Assembly: GCA_903921725.1 (NCBI GenBank)
Contig: CAIXRA010000076.1
Location: 1-64,000, forward strand
DNA: 64,000 bases
Origin: an uncultured Lentisphaerota bacterium
GTDB taxonomy: Bacteria > Verrucomicrobiota > Lentisphaeria > Oligosphaerales > CAITYL01
Reading direction: 5' to 3'
Made by a program: the position numbers and the translations under genes. The notes under the pieces were generated by a model. It made no database searches and was not told the DNA's origin. It saw nothing but the letters and a program-made list of their open reading frames with translations. This document shows, piece after piece, positions 30,286 through 39,790 of this stretch (position 1 is the first letter of the stretch; each line of letters starts with the position of its first letter).

Positions 30286-31137
30286 GCCATGAATGATATA
30301 GTACCACCACCCTACCCGCGATGGTGCAGCACAGAATCGACAGCGGGACACGGGAATCACGCCGGAAAATTGAAAGATCCAATGCCCTATCCTCGAAACA
30401 ACGACTCCCTTAAAACGGCACCGGCACAGAAAGAGTGTCACGCATTCCCGGCCTGCGGGGATTCGGAACGGCGCGACTCAAGCGCACAGGCCAAAATGGA
30501 TGAAACATACAAAACAGCCTTTTACGAGGCAATGGCACGCTCTCTTTCCGTGTTCGATCCAATGTTTACGCCAACATTTTTGCTGGACAACAAAACCAAG
30601 TATGACGTTGATTATATCAAGAAAATCATATCCGATGATTTTTTGGACGGTGTGGAAAAAAACCCGTGCGCATTAACCGGACGATGCTTTATGCTGGCCA
30701 GGGAAGCGTCCTATGTTCTCCATGAAAACGGAATCCGGCACTACTTGACCATAGGAAATGTTCTTGTGGACGGCAAGCCATATTACAAGACAACCATTGA
30801 CAGCCTTATGGCGGATGTTAAAAACGGCTATACATGCGATGAAATTGTGAATGCTCATGTCTGGCTGACTTTAGATTCCGGCCAAGTGTTAGATCTGACC
30901 ATGCTCTCATCAATCGGCCATAAAAACGACAAGCATAAATCCAGTATTTATGATGCCGTTTACGTGTCAAGCGATTGCAAGGACGACGCATTGGTGCACG
31001 TCCCCATGCTTGCCGGATTCGGCTATAATTTGAAAGTGGTGACGCACCCCGACTTAAACAGCAGCTGGTTTGACGCATATTCCGAATGGTGGCTTGACTA
31101 TCTCCATAATTTCCATTACCAAAAAGCCGCACAATAA
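30286..31137 (+). CDS. AT-rich gene for a Cys-His-Asp (transglutaminase/papain-like) fold protein
   Basis: The gene is about 40-45 % G+C in the lines I counted (one is 32 %), against about 65 % around it. The 283-residue product has a disordered N-terminus (about 1-68) and a globular domain from MDETYKTAF onward. TGRCFMLAREASYVL, NAHVWLTL and LDLTM give a Cys, His and Asp in the order and context of transglutaminase-like or NlpC/papain-like enzymes. AAGGAGA precedes ATG 30286; ATG 30493 is an alternative that begins at the globular domain. A terminator follows. I infer horizontal acquisition; the role is unknown, possibly an amidase or effector. Confidence 0.75.
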   Translation, partial: AMNDIVPPPYPRWCSTESTAGHGNHAGKLKDPMPYPRNNDSLKTAPAQKECHAFPACGDSERRDSSAQAKMDETYKTAFYEAMARSLSVFDPMFTPTFLLDNKTKYDVDYIKKIISDDFLDGVEKNPCALTGRCFMLAREASYVLHENGIRHYLTIGNVLVDGKPYYKTTIDSLMADVKNGYTCDEIVNAHVWLTLDSGQVLDLTMLSSIGHKNDKHKSSIYDAVYVSSDCKDDALVHVPMLAGFGYNLKVVTHPDLNSSWFDAYSEWWLDYLHNFHYQKAAQ

Positions 31138-31150
31138 CCGCACTCATCCC

Positions 31151-31193
31151 AAAGACCACCCCCGGCCGCAGCGCCTGGGATGGTCTTTTTTTT
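31151..31193 (+). terminator. Rho-independent terminator of the AT-rich gene
   Basis: AAGACCA (31152-31158) pairs with TGGTCTT (31181-31187), with a G+C-rich inner loop, and the second arm runs into eight T. It lies 14 bases after the stop. Confidence 0.88.
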
Positions 31194-31215
31194 GTGCTGT
31201 CCCGCGCCGACCCTC

Positions 31216-32265
31216 TCACCGGTCGTGCTTGGGGCCGTATAAAATGTCCTTGATCTGGAGGAGTGGCGGGGGCAGCGGTTCTCCGCGCAGGAATCGCTCC
31301 AGCAGCAAATCCGCAAGCGCGGGGTCGCCGCCGGGCAGCCAATGGATGACCTTCCCCTCGCGCTCGAACTTGCGCAGCCAGATCTCCTGGGCGCGGCAGA
31401 AGTTGCGGATCTTGACGAGGAGCCTGAAGCGCATTTCGTCGAGGCTCATCTTTCCCTGCAGGTAAAGCGCCGCGTGGCGGTATTCGAGGCCGAAGAATTC
31501 GAGGCGCTCCCACGGCACGCCGGCGGCGTGGAGCCCGGCGACCTCCGCGACCATGCCGGCGGCCAGGCGGGCGTCGAGGCGCTGTTCGATGCGGCGGTGG
31601 AGCTCGGGGCGCGGGAAGTATGGGGCCAGCAGGATCGGCAGCAGGGGCAGCGGCGCGGGGGCATCCGTGTCGGTCCGTGATGGTTCGTGTTCGTCCGTAA
31701 AGCCGGCCGCCGTGGCCCGGACCCGGGCAATCTCGAGGGCGCGGAGCAGACGGCGGCGGTTGGCGCGGTCGGTGCGGGCGTAAAGGTCGGGGGCTTCCGC
31801 CTTGAGTGCGGCGTCGAGTTCCGCGTCGGCGAGCCGTTCCAGCACGGCGCGGACGGCGGGATCCGGCGGCGTGCCGGGGAGGTCGTAGCCGTCGAGCAGC
31901 GCCTTGAGATAGAGTGCGGTGCCGCCGACGGCGACGGGAAGACGTCCTCGTGTACGGACGTCGAGGACGGCGGCGTGGGCGAGGCGCAGGACGCGGAAGA
32001 GGTCCATCTCCTCATTCGGCCCTGCGATGTCGATCAGGTGGTGGCGGACGGCCGTCCGGCCGTCCGGCGTGGCGGCGTATTCGCCGAGGTCCTTGCCGCT
32101 GCCGAGGTCGAGCCCGCGGTAGAGCTGGCGCGAGTCGAGGCCGATGATTTCGCCATTGAACCGGCGCGCCAGATGCACACCGAGCTGCGTCTTGCCGCTG
32201 GCGGTGGGGCCGACGACGGCGATGAACGGGATGGGCGCGGTGGTTGTGTCAGCGGTGTCCGTCAT
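31216..32265 (-). CDS. miaA: tRNA dimethylallyltransferase
   Basis: MiaA transfers a dimethylallyl group to A37 of tRNAs that read UNN codons. The 349-residue protein has the P-loop GPTASGKT (about 14-21), DSRQLYRGLDLGS at the tRNA/DMAPP site, and GGTALYLKALLDGYD. It is slightly longer than the usual 300-320 residues, with a Thr/Asp/Pro-rich insert near 195-215. ATG 32265 overlaps the stop of the C39-like gene by four bases (ATGA), so it is the last gene of the cdaA operon. Confidence 0.95.
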   Translation of the reverse strand: MTDTADTTTAPIPFIAVVGPTASGKTQLGVHLARRFNGEIIGLDSRQLYRGLDLGSGKDLGEYAATPDGRTAVRHHLIDIAGPNEEMDLFRVLRLAHAAVLDVRTRGRLPVAVGGTALYLKALLDGYDLPGTPPDPAVRAVLERLADAELDAALKAEAPDLYARTDRANRRRLLRALEIARVRATAAGFTDEHEPSRTDTDAPAPLPLLPILLAPYFPRPELHRRIEQRLDARLAAGMVAEVAGLHAAGVPWERLEFFGLEYRHAALYLQGKMSLDEMRFRLLVKIRNFCRAQEIWLRKFEREGKVIHWLPGGDPALADLLLERFLRGEPLPPPLLQIKDILYGPKHDR

Positions 32266-33152
32266 GAAGCGGCTGCCGTTGTTGCGTTTTCGGGCGGGTT
32301 CCGGCGCGGCACCGGCGCGGTGCGGAGGTGCCCGCAGACGCCAACAATGATTCCGGAGTGCCGCCATTTTGCGTCGAACTCCGCATGCGTCAGGGTCTTC
32401 AATCCCTCCAACGGATCTCCCACGGTGACGGTCGTCCCGGTGACGTTGAGAACGGTGACGTAGTGGTCCACCAGGAATCCGTACTTGACGGTGGCGATGA
32501 CCGGCTCCAATCCCCGCAATTCACCCACCGACCGGAAGCAGCGGTATTCGCAGCGCACGTCATCCGCATAATAACGCTGTCTGATGGCTGCGCAGAGGGA
32601 GTCGGCGGGGGTTCCCGCGGCAGACGTGGTGTGCGCGAGGATTGCCAGTTCGCCCTCTTCGGCCGAGATCCCGAGATGACGCAGCGCCGTCACCGCTGCG
32701 GCGGGGCCGCAGTCGTAGTTGTTGTTCTGGAGGCAGACGCCGTCCACGTCCACAAAGGTTTTCATGTTCCGAAGGTATGAATAGTTCAGCGCTGGCAGCA
32801 GAAAAGGCAGGACGGAATAGACCGTGACGGCAAGGACCATGAACGCCCACACCAGCCCCCGCTGCCTCCTGTGCGGCAGCTTGGACAGGGGAATCACCAG
32901 GACCGAGGTGCAGAGGAAGGCCAGAAGGGCGAACTCCCGCCGGTCCGCCATGATCCAGCGGAACGGGGCGACAAATTCAAGCCCGTCAAAACAACGGGAG
33001 ACGGCGATGGCCGTGATGAGCAGCAGCGGGACGAGATAGGCGGCGATCCACAACGGCCGCCGTGCACGGGCCGCCCGCAACCCCGCCCAGACGCCCGCCA
33101 CGGCGAGCAACAGGACGCCGATCGTTTCCATGTATGGCTGAAGCATAGTCAT
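32262..33152 (-). CDS. Membrane protein with C39-like cysteine peptidase domain
   Basis: The 296-residue protein has about four transmembrane helices in its first 125 residues, then a peptidase C39-like domain. QNNNYDCGPAA carries Cys148 with the family's Gln upstream, VDHYVTVLN has His230 and VGDPL has Asp246. C39 domains cleave double-Gly leader peptides when fused to ABC exporters. Stand-alone membrane forms like this one are widespread but poorly characterised. A second ATG at 33146 has the better-spaced AAGGG site. It overlaps miaA by four bases and follows cdaR by 46 bp. Confidence 0.82.
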   Translation of the reverse strand: MTMLQPYMETIGVLLLAVAGVWAGLRAARARRPLWIAAYLVPLLLITAIAVSRCFDGLEFVAPFRWIMADRREFALLAFLCTSVLVIPLSKLPHRRQRGLVWAFMVLAVTVYSVLPFLLPALNYSYLRNMKTFVDVDGVCLQNNNYDCGPAAAVTALRHLGISAEEGELAILAHTTSAAGTPADSLCAAIRQRYYADDVRCEYRCFRSVGELRGLEPVIATVKYGFLVDHYVTVLNVTGTTVTVGDPLEGLKTLTHAEFDAKWRHSGIIVGVCGHLRTAPVPRRNPPENATTAAAS

Positions 33153-33198
33153 GCCCTTCCCTGATTATCCGCCAGCCGGCCGGGGGCTGTTCCACCTA

Positions 33199-34383
33199 TT
33201 ACTGCACGGCGCCCGACTTGGCGGGGGGTGCGGGGATGATGATGGTGCGGGTGGACGGCAGGACGTTTTCCAGCATGAGGGAACCCTCGGGGAGCGCCGG
33301 TTTTACCGAGGAATCGAGGGGGACGGACACTGGCGGAGACGAAAGCGGAACGGATGCCGGCGGCATGGCGGATGGTGGAAGGATCGGACGGTTTTCGGGC
33401 TGGAGCTGCGAGAACATGAAATCGCTGCCCTGCTCGACGATGGTCACATCCACCACGCTGGGACTGACCGACTCGACGGCGACGCCGGCGGCGCCGCTGG
33501 TCCAGACCTCGACGCGGCAGCGGTAGCGGCCGGGAACGGTGTAGGAGGAGAGGTCGATGAAGGGGCGGATGGAGGCGGGATCCACGTTTTTGAGGTTTTC
33601 CGGCATGCCGCGGACGGCGACCTTGACCAGCGGCATGGGCTCGACGACGTCCCACTGCAGCAGCGGATTGTTCAGCACGGCGACGGGGAGATCCTGGTAG
33701 CTGTGGGTCGCCTGCTTGGCGATTTCGACCTGCACATGGACGGTTGCGATGCCGGGGATGACGCGGGGGGAGGCGGAGGATATCCGCTTTTCCACCTCGA
33801 ACCCGACGGTCAGCGTCTCATCGAGGGGGACGAGATCGGTGGTCAATTCCTGGACATCCTGGAGCAGAGCGGCGGGCGCGCGCACATCCACCTGTGACGG
33901 GATGACGGTGCAGCGGCTGATCTGGTAGCCCTCCGGCAGCCGGCCGCCGTAGCGCACACGGATCGGCACGCCGCTCTTTGTCTCCATGCGGTCCACGGCT
34001 ATCTGCTGCAGGGAGGGATCGATGCCAACGACGGTGATGCCCGTGGGGGTCTCCACGCATTCGGGCGTGACGCGGAGGTCGTAGGCGGACTTCCCGTGCT
34101 GGATTTCCGCCTCCTTGATCTCCGCCGTGACCCGCAAATCGGAGCCGCGCAGTTTCTGGAGCTGCTGGCGGGAGCCGCGGACGCTGACGTTGACGGTGGC
34201 GGTGTCCTTTTCGGCGCAGATGGCGGTGCGGTCGTAGGAAAGCACGACCGGCACGTCGTGGAAGGTCTCCACGTCGCGCAGCTGCCCCTTGACGTAAAAC
34301 CAGAGCAGCACGGCGAAGATCAGGGCCACGGCCTTGCGGAACCAGTCTTCGCGGATGATGGGGGGCAGGAGCGGAGTTCTCAT
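33199..34383 (-). CDS. cdaR: YbbR-domain protein, regulator of diadenylate cyclase (CdaR-like)
   Basis: The 394-residue protein has an N-terminal transmembrane helix (about 16-34, AVALIFAVLLWFYVKGQ), then three or four YbbR-type beta domains (about 40-330), for example VRVRYGGRLPEGY and VKVAVRGMPENL, and a Pro/Ser-rich tail. YbbR proteins encoded with CdaA bind it and modulate c-di-AMP synthesis. ATG 34383 overlaps the cdaA stop by four bases. The assignment rests on the domain and on the pairing with cdaA. Confidence 0.88.
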   Translation of the reverse strand: MRTPLLPPIIREDWFRKAVALIFAVLLWFYVKGQLRDVETFHDVPVVLSYDRTAICAEKDTATVNVSVRGSRQQLQKLRGSDLRVTAEIKEAEIQHGKSAYDLRVTPECVETPTGITVVGIDPSLQQIAVDRMETKSGVPIRVRYGGRLPEGYQISRCTVIPSQVDVRAPAALLQDVQELTTDLVPLDETLTVGFEVEKRISSASPRVIPGIATVHVQVEIAKQATHSYQDLPVAVLNNPLLQWDVVEPMPLVKVAVRGMPENLKNVDPASIRPFIDLSSYTVPGRYRCRVEVWTSGAAGVAVESVSPSVVDVTIVEQGSDFMFSQLQPENRPILPPSAMPPASVPLSSPPVSVPLDSSVKPALPEGSLMLENVLPSTRTIIIPAPPAKSGAVQ

Positions 34384-35246
34384 CGCGAGGAATCCTCCTC
34401 GTCGGAACGGATGTCGGCGGCGTCCTGGCGCACGGGCCCCCACCAGCCGAAAAGACCTCCGCCCAGGCCGCGGTTGCGCATGAGGAAATTGCCGAGGTGC
34501 CGCTCCAGGCGCTGGCGGTTCACATCCCGCAGCAGGCGTCCCTTGTGGGCCAGGCTCACGGATCCGGTCTCCTCCGAAACGATGACGGCGACGGCGTCGG
34601 TCTCCTCCGTGACGCCGACACCGGCGCGGTGGCGGGTACCGAGGCTCTTGGACATGCCGGTGTCCTGGGTGAGCGGGAGGATGCAGCCGGCGGCGACGAC
34701 GGTGCTGTCCTTGATGATGACGCCGCCGTCGTGCAGCGGCGTGTTGGGGAAGAAAAAGGTGGTGAGCAGTTCGCGACTGAGGGGTGCGTTGACAAGCGTG
34801 CCGGTCTCGGCGAGGGCGCGCAGGCCGATTTTCTGCTGGATGACGATCAGGGCGCCAAGCTTGTGCTCGGAAAGGTAGAAGATGGAGTCGAGCAGGATGT
34901 CCACCGTGTCATGGAAATCGCGGGCGCGGCCGTTGCGGAGGTTGACGAGCTGGCTGCCGGTTTCCGCCAGCGCGCGGCGGATTTCCTGCTGGAAGATGAT
35001 GAGGACGGCGAACGCCAGGAGCGCCCACAGTTTCAGTAGAAGCCATTCAATCACCTCCAGGTGCAGCGACTGCGAGACCAGCCACATGAGGAAGATGATC
35101 GTTGTGATGCCGGCGAGCACGGGCGCCGCCTTGGTGCCGCGGAGGAAGTAAAGGACCGAGTAGATGAGGACGGCAAGCAGGCCGATCTCCAGCAGGGCCC
35201 GCAGGCACACCGCCAGGTGCTCCAGGATGTGGTAGATGGCTCCCAT
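34380..35246 (-). CDS. cdaA: Membrane-bound diadenylate cyclase
   Basis: CdaA makes cyclic di-AMP from two ATP. The 288-residue protein has three N-terminal transmembrane helices (about 12-80) and a DAC (DisA_N) domain at about 95-250. The nucleotide-binding RHR motif is Arg205-His206-Arg207 in GTRHRAGVGVTEE. The usual DGA motif reads Asp173-Gly174-Gly175 (HDGG), a substitution of the Ala. A charged tail ends the protein. ATG 35246 has AAGGA upstream; longer frames lack support. First gene of the cdaA-cdaR-C39-miaA operon, divergent from the 35461 gene. Confidence 0.93.
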   Translation of the reverse strand: MGAIYHILEHLAVCLRALLEIGLLAVLIYSVLYFLRGTKAAPVLAGITTIIFLMWLVSQSLHLEVIEWLLLKLWALLAFAVLIIFQQEIRRALAETGSQLVNLRNGRARDFHDTVDILLDSIFYLSEHKLGALIVIQQKIGLRALAETGTLVNAPLSRELLTTFFFPNTPLHDGGVIIKDSTVVAAGCILPLTQDTGMSKSLGTRHRAGVGVTEETDAVAVIVSEETGSVSLAHKGRLLRDVNRQRLERHLGNFLMRNRGLGGGLFGWWGPVRQDAADIRSDEEDSSR

Positions 35247-35460
35247 TGCCGTCCTTCTTGTATTCCGGAACGGCCGCCGCGCGCACCCCCGGCAAATTAA
35301 AGTCGCCGGAAAACGGAACCGCGGCCGTGCATTTCTAGTCTGATGGAACATAATACCATCCACGCGGAACGCCACCCGCCGCACGCACGCCGGGAAGCCG
35401 GCGGCGGCGGGCTTTCCCGCGGCGTCCGCAACCGCCAACCCATATGGGATCTGCACGAAC

Positions 35461-36756
35461 ATGGGCATCCTCCACGACCTTCTCGCCGCCGAAGTCTATC
35501 CCGCCCTGGGCTGCACGGAACCGATTGCCTGCGCCTATGCCGCCGCCCTGGCCGCCGCCGAACTGGGCGCGCCCGTGGAGGGTGTGTCCCTGACGGCGGA
35601 CCCCGGCACGTTCAAGAACGGGGCGGCCGTCACCGTCCCGCACAGCGGCGGCGCGCGCGGCAACCTCGTCGCCGCCGTGCTCGGCGCCTTGGCGGCGCGG
35701 CCGGAACTGAAGCTGGAAGTGCTGAAGGCCGCCACGCCGGAGATGCTGGCGCGCGCCGGTGCGCTCCAAGCCGCCGGCGCCTGCCGGTACCGGTGCCTTC
35801 CGGACGTCCGCGGGTTCCGCGTGGAGGCGACCGTCTTCGGCGGCGGACACGAGGCGCGCTGCGTGCTGGCCGGCGGCCACACCAGCATCGTGCTTCTGGA
35901 GCGCGACGGAAAGATTCTGCGCCAGGCCGACATCAACGGCGGCGAAGGGGAAGGCCACGCCTACCGCGCCGCGCTGCGGGAGATGCCGCTCCGCGCCATC
36001 CTGGAAGAATCCGTGAAGCTGGACGAGGCAACCCGGCGCGAGCTGAAGCGCGGCGTGGAAATGAATCTGGCCATGGCGGAGCACGGCGCCGGGGTGCGCG
36101 GCGTCGCCTCCCAGCTCCGCCGCATGCACGAATCCGGCCTCGCCGCCGATGACATCTTCCACCGCACGAAGATCCTGGTCGCCTCCGCCGTGGATGCGCG
36201 CATGGCGGGGCTGCCGTATCCGGTCATGACCTCCGGCGGCTCCGGGAACCAGGGGATTGTCGCGTCGCTGACACCGTGGAGCGTCGGCACCGCCCGCGGC
36301 GTCCCGGAGGCGCGCATCCTGGAAAGCATCGCCGCCGCCCACGCCGTGAACGCCTACGTCAAGAGCTTCACCGGCGAACTCTCCGTGATCTGCGGCTGCG
36401 CGATGGCCGCGGGAATCGCCGCCGCCGTCGCCATCGTCTACCAGCAGGCGGGGCTCGACATGGCCAAGATCACCTGTGCGGTGGGCAACGTGGCGGGCGA
36501 CCTCGGCGGCCTGATCTGCGACGGCGCCAAGCCGGGCTGCGCCGTCAAGTCCGTCACCTCGGTCGACGCCGCCATGCGCGCCGCCTTCATGGCCCTCGAC
36601 AGCTACGGCGTTTCTGGCGACGACGGCGTTGTCGGCCACACCGTGGAGGAGTCGGTGCGCAATCTCGGCCGGATCAGCCTCGAGGGCATGTTCCCCGTGG
36701 ACGCGACGCTGCTCGATATCCTGGAGAAAAAATCCGTTGCCAGCGGCCGCGCGTGA
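35461..36756 (+). CDS. L-cysteine desulfidase family protein (UPF0597/CyuA-like)
   Basis: The 431-residue protein belongs to the iron-sulfur lyase family that splits L-cysteine to pyruvate, ammonia and sulfide and is related to the L-serine dehydratase alpha chain. The family signature GCTEPIA has Cys18. Further cysteines are Cys311 and Cys313 (CGC), Cys339, Cys353 and Cys360; the last two are seven residues apart, as expected for [4Fe-4S] ligands. Full length. No strong ribosome site precedes the ATG. It may supply sulfide or degrade amino acids. L-serine or another beta-substituted amino acid as substrate cannot be ruled out. Confidence 0.85.
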   Translation: MGILHDLLAAEVYPALGCTEPIACAYAAALAAAELGAPVEGVSLTADPGTFKNGAAVTVPHSGGARGNLVAAVLGALAARPELKLEVLKAATPEMLARAGALQAAGACRYRCLPDVRGFRVEATVFGGGHEARCVLAGGHTSIVLLERDGKILRQADINGGEGEGHAYRAALREMPLRAILEESVKLDEATRRELKRGVEMNLAMAEHGAGVRGVASQLRRMHESGLAADDIFHRTKILVASAVDARMAGLPYPVMTSGGSGNQGIVASLTPWSVGTARGVPEARILESIAAAHAVNAYVKSFTGELSVICGCAMAAGIAAAVAIVYQQAGLDMAKITCAVGNVAGDLGGLICDGAKPGCAVKSVTSVDAAMRAAFMALDSYGVSGDDGVVGHTVEESVRNLGRISLEGMFPVDATLLDILEKKSVASGRA

Positions 36757-36806
36757 CGGCCGTGAAACCACCGCATGCCGAATCCATCAGTCACGGGAGG
36801 AGCATC

Positions 36807-39713
36807 ATGCCGTTCCACATCCAAAATCCGCGCCATCCGTTCCGGTGGGTGCCGCTGGCCGCGCTTGCCGTTTTTTCGGCGGCATCCGGCGTCCGGGCCG
36901 CACAGACCGTCAACGTTTACCCCAAACCGCATTCCATGCGTATCCTCGGCAGCGCCCCGGCGTCACCCGTCGTGGCGTCCAAAATTACCGGGGTCGACAC
37001 CGCCGATGCCGATGCCGTCCGACTGCTGCGCGACCGCATCGCCACCCTCAAGGGCACGGGCCCGGCAGCGGAGATTGTAATCGGGGAGAAGGGCTCCCCC
37101 GCCGTGAAGGCATACGAGGCCGGGCTCCCGGCCGTCTCCGGTGCGTACCAGCTCTCCGTCAGCCGCGACCGCATCACCATCGTGGGCTACGACAAGCGCG
37201 GCACGTTTTACGGCGTGCAGACGTTGTTGCAGCTTCTGGACGGCAACCAGATTCCGGCCGTCGAGATCACGGACGCGCCCGATATCCCGTTCCGCGGCAC
37301 CGTCGAGGGGTTCTACGGCACGCCCTGGCCGCATGCCGCGCGGCTGGCACAGATTGCCTTCTACGGGCGCTTCAAGATGAACACCTACATCTATGCACCG
37401 AAGGACGACCCGTACCACAGCTCGCCGAACTGGCGCAAGCCCTATCCGCCGGCCGACGCCGCACGCATCCGCGAGCTGACCGCGACCGCCCGTGCCAACA
37501 AGGTGGACTTCGTCTGGGCCATCCATCCCGGCAAGGACATCAAATGGACGGAAGACGATTTCCAAGCCGTGAAGGGCAAATTCGAGGCGATGTATGGCCT
37601 CGGCGTGCGCTCCTTCGCTGTGTTCTTCGATGACATCTCCGGCGAGGGCACCAAGGCGGAGAAGCAGGCGGGGCTCCTCAACCGCCTCAACGTCGAGTTC
37701 GTCAAGGCCAAGGGTGACGTGACGCCGCTCATCCTCTGCCCCACGCAGTACAACCGGGCGTGGTCCGGAGGCGACTACCTGGACGTGCTCGGGAAGACCC
37801 TGTCCCTGGATGTGCAGGTCATGTGGACCGGCAACTCGGTCGTCGCCGACATCGACGCGAAGACCGTGGAATGGATCAACCGCCGTATCAAACGCAAGGC
37901 CTACATCTGGTGGAACTTCCCGGTCAGCGACTTCGTCCGCAACCATCTCCTGCTCGGCCCGGCGTACGGCAACAGCCCGGACATTGCCCAGGAGATGTCC
38001 GGCTTCGTGTCGAACCCGATGGACAAGCCGGAGGCGTCGAAAGTCGCGCTCTATGGCGTCGCCGGATACACGTGGAACCTGAAGGGCTACGATTCCGCCG
38101 CCGCGTGGGAGGCCGGCATCCGCGACCTCATGCCCAGGGCCGCCGCCGCCTTCCGAACCTTCGCCGCGCACAACTCCGATCTCGGCCCGAACTACCACGG
38201 CTACCGCCGCGAGGAGTCCGTTGAAATCAAGCCGGCCGCCGGCCGCTTCCTGGACGGCTGGCGGGCGGGCAGGCCCGCCCCCGCCGACAGCGCCGCGCTG
38301 CGTGCGGAGTTCGCGCGCATCGCCGCCGCCCCCGCCGCCATCCGCGCCGGCACTGACAACGGCGCGCTGATTGCGGAGATCGCACCATGGCTCGACGCCT
38401 CCGCCGCGCTCGGCCGCGCCGGAACCGCCGCCATGGACTTCGCCTCGGCGGCCAACCGCAGCGATCTTTGGACGGCCTACGCCCGCGCCGCCGCCGCCAT
38501 GGACGAGATGGCGGAGATCGACCGTACGCAGAACCGGAACCCCTACCAGCCCGGCGTCAAGACCGGCTCCCTCGTGCTGGAGCCGCTCGTCGCCGAACTC
38601 CTGAAATCCGGTTCTGCACGCATCCTCTCCGCCTTCACCGGCCGTACCATCGCCACGCCGCGCCCGTTCTCCAATTCCAATACGAGGGACGGACTCGAAA
38701 AAATGCTCGGCGGCGACCCCAAGGGATTCTACTACAGCCAGCAGGTTCAAAAGGCGGGCGACTATTTCGGCGTGGATCTCGGCGCGGACATCCCCGTATC
38801 CGGCGTGCGGATTCTCATGGGCCGCAAAGACGGCGACCACGACATCGTGCACAAGGGGCAGCTCGAATGCTCCCGCGACGGAAGAATCTGGACGCCGCTC
38901 GGCGGGGAGACCACCGGCGAAAGTGTCTCCTGGGAAGGCCGCCCGGTCACGGCGCGCCAGGTGCGGTACCGCGTCGTCAGGGCCGGCAGGCTGGACGGCT
39001 CCAAAAACGACGTCTGGACCGCATTCCGCCTCTTCGCCGTCAACCCCATCGACACACAGCCCCGAGTCCGCTCCACCGTCGCCGCACTCGCCAGACTTCC
39101 GGTGCGCACCGAGGGCGACGCCATGAGCATCAACCCGACGCTGGAAGTCATCCCGCTGCCACCCGCCGGCAGCATCGGGCTCGAATTCCCCTCCGCGGTT
39201 GTGATGAAGCGGCTGGAGGCGGATCTGGCCTCACCGGACGCCGGCGCCTGGGCCAGGGCTGAGCTGTCCGCCGATGGCAGGGGCTGGCATGAGGTAAAAT
39301 TCTCGGTGTCCGGGGCGTCGATTTCCGGCGAGGTCAACGAATCGGCGCGCCTCATCCGCATCCGCAACGCATCGAACAGGCCGCATGACATCAAACTCTC
39401 CGCGTTCAAGCTCCTCCTCGCGGGCGGCGTCAAAACCGGCGGCGACGCCTGGACCGACGGTCGCCCCGAGACATCCGCCCCGCTGGGCCAGCGCCGTACC
39501 TTCGAAGTTCCGGCGGACACCGTCGCCGTCGGGCTGCTCTTCTCGCCCGGCTCCGGGCGAGGCGTGACGGTCGGAACCGGGTCCGGTACGCTCGGCACGG
39601 TCTCCACCGATTCAGCGGAGTTCGCGGTGCCCCCGGGCTGCCGGCAACTCATCCTGACCCCGGGGTCGGCCCCGGCCCGGCTGCACGAGATTCTCTGGCG
39701 CAAAAAAAACTGA
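36807..39713 (+). CDS. Secreted GH84 beta-N-acetylglucosaminidase with discoidin-like modules
   Basis: The 968-residue protein has a signal peptide (1-31, ending VRAA). An N-terminal GH20b-like domain (about 32-160) leads into the GH84 barrel (about 165-450), which opens GTVEGFYGTPW. FFDDISG holds the catalytic Asp275-Asp276 pair. An all-helical domain follows, then an F5/8 type C-like module (about 615-770) and one or two further beta domains. This is the NagJ/hyaluronidase-type layout, removing O-linked or terminal GlcNAc from glycoproteins. GGGAGG precedes ATG 36807. It begins a run of three secreted proteins. Confidence 0.93.
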   Translation: MPFHIQNPRHPFRWVPLAALAVFSAASGVRAAQTVNVYPKPHSMRILGSAPASPVVASKITGVDTADADAVRLLRDRIATLKGTGPAAEIVIGEKGSPAVKAYEAGLPAVSGAYQLSVSRDRITIVGYDKRGTFYGVQTLLQLLDGNQIPAVEITDAPDIPFRGTVEGFYGTPWPHAARLAQIAFYGRFKMNTYIYAPKDDPYHSSPNWRKPYPPADAARIRELTATARANKVDFVWAIHPGKDIKWTEDDFQAVKGKFEAMYGLGVRSFAVFFDDISGEGTKAEKQAGLLNRLNVEFVKAKGDVTPLILCPTQYNRAWSGGDYLDVLGKTLSLDVQVMWTGNSVVADIDAKTVEWINRRIKRKAYIWWNFPVSDFVRNHLLLGPAYGNSPDIAQEMSGFVSNPMDKPEASKVALYGVAGYTWNLKGYDSAAAWEAGIRDLMPRAAAAFRTFAAHNSDLGPNYHGYRREESVEIKPAAGRFLDGWRAGRPAPADSAALRAEFARIAAAPAAIRAGTDNGALIAEIAPWLDASAALGRAGTAAMDFASAANRSDLWTAYARAAAAMDEMAEIDRTQNRNPYQPGVKTGSLVLEPLVAELLKSGSARILSAFTGRTIATPRPFSNSNTRDGLEKMLGGDPKGFYYSQQVQKAGDYFGVDLGADIPVSGVRILMGRKDGDHDIVHKGQLECSRDGRIWTPLGGETTGESVSWEGRPVTARQVRYRVVRAGRLDGSKNDVWTAFRLFAVNPIDTQPRVRSTVAALARLPVRTEGDAMSINPTLEVIPLPPAGSIGLEFPSAVVMKRLEADLASPDAGAWARAELSADGRGWHEVKFSVSGASISGEVNESARLIRIRNASNRPHDIKLSAFKLLLAGGVKTGGDAWTDGRPETSAPLGQRRTFEVPADTVAVGLLFSPGSGRGVTVGTGSGTLGTVSTDSAEFAVPPGCRQLILTPGSAPARLHEILWRKKN

Positions 39714-39790
39714 CGGCCGCCACCTTTTTTCCACGTGTCGACGGAGCATATTTACCAGCTTCACATTTTGGACGACCACGAGGGGGACGC

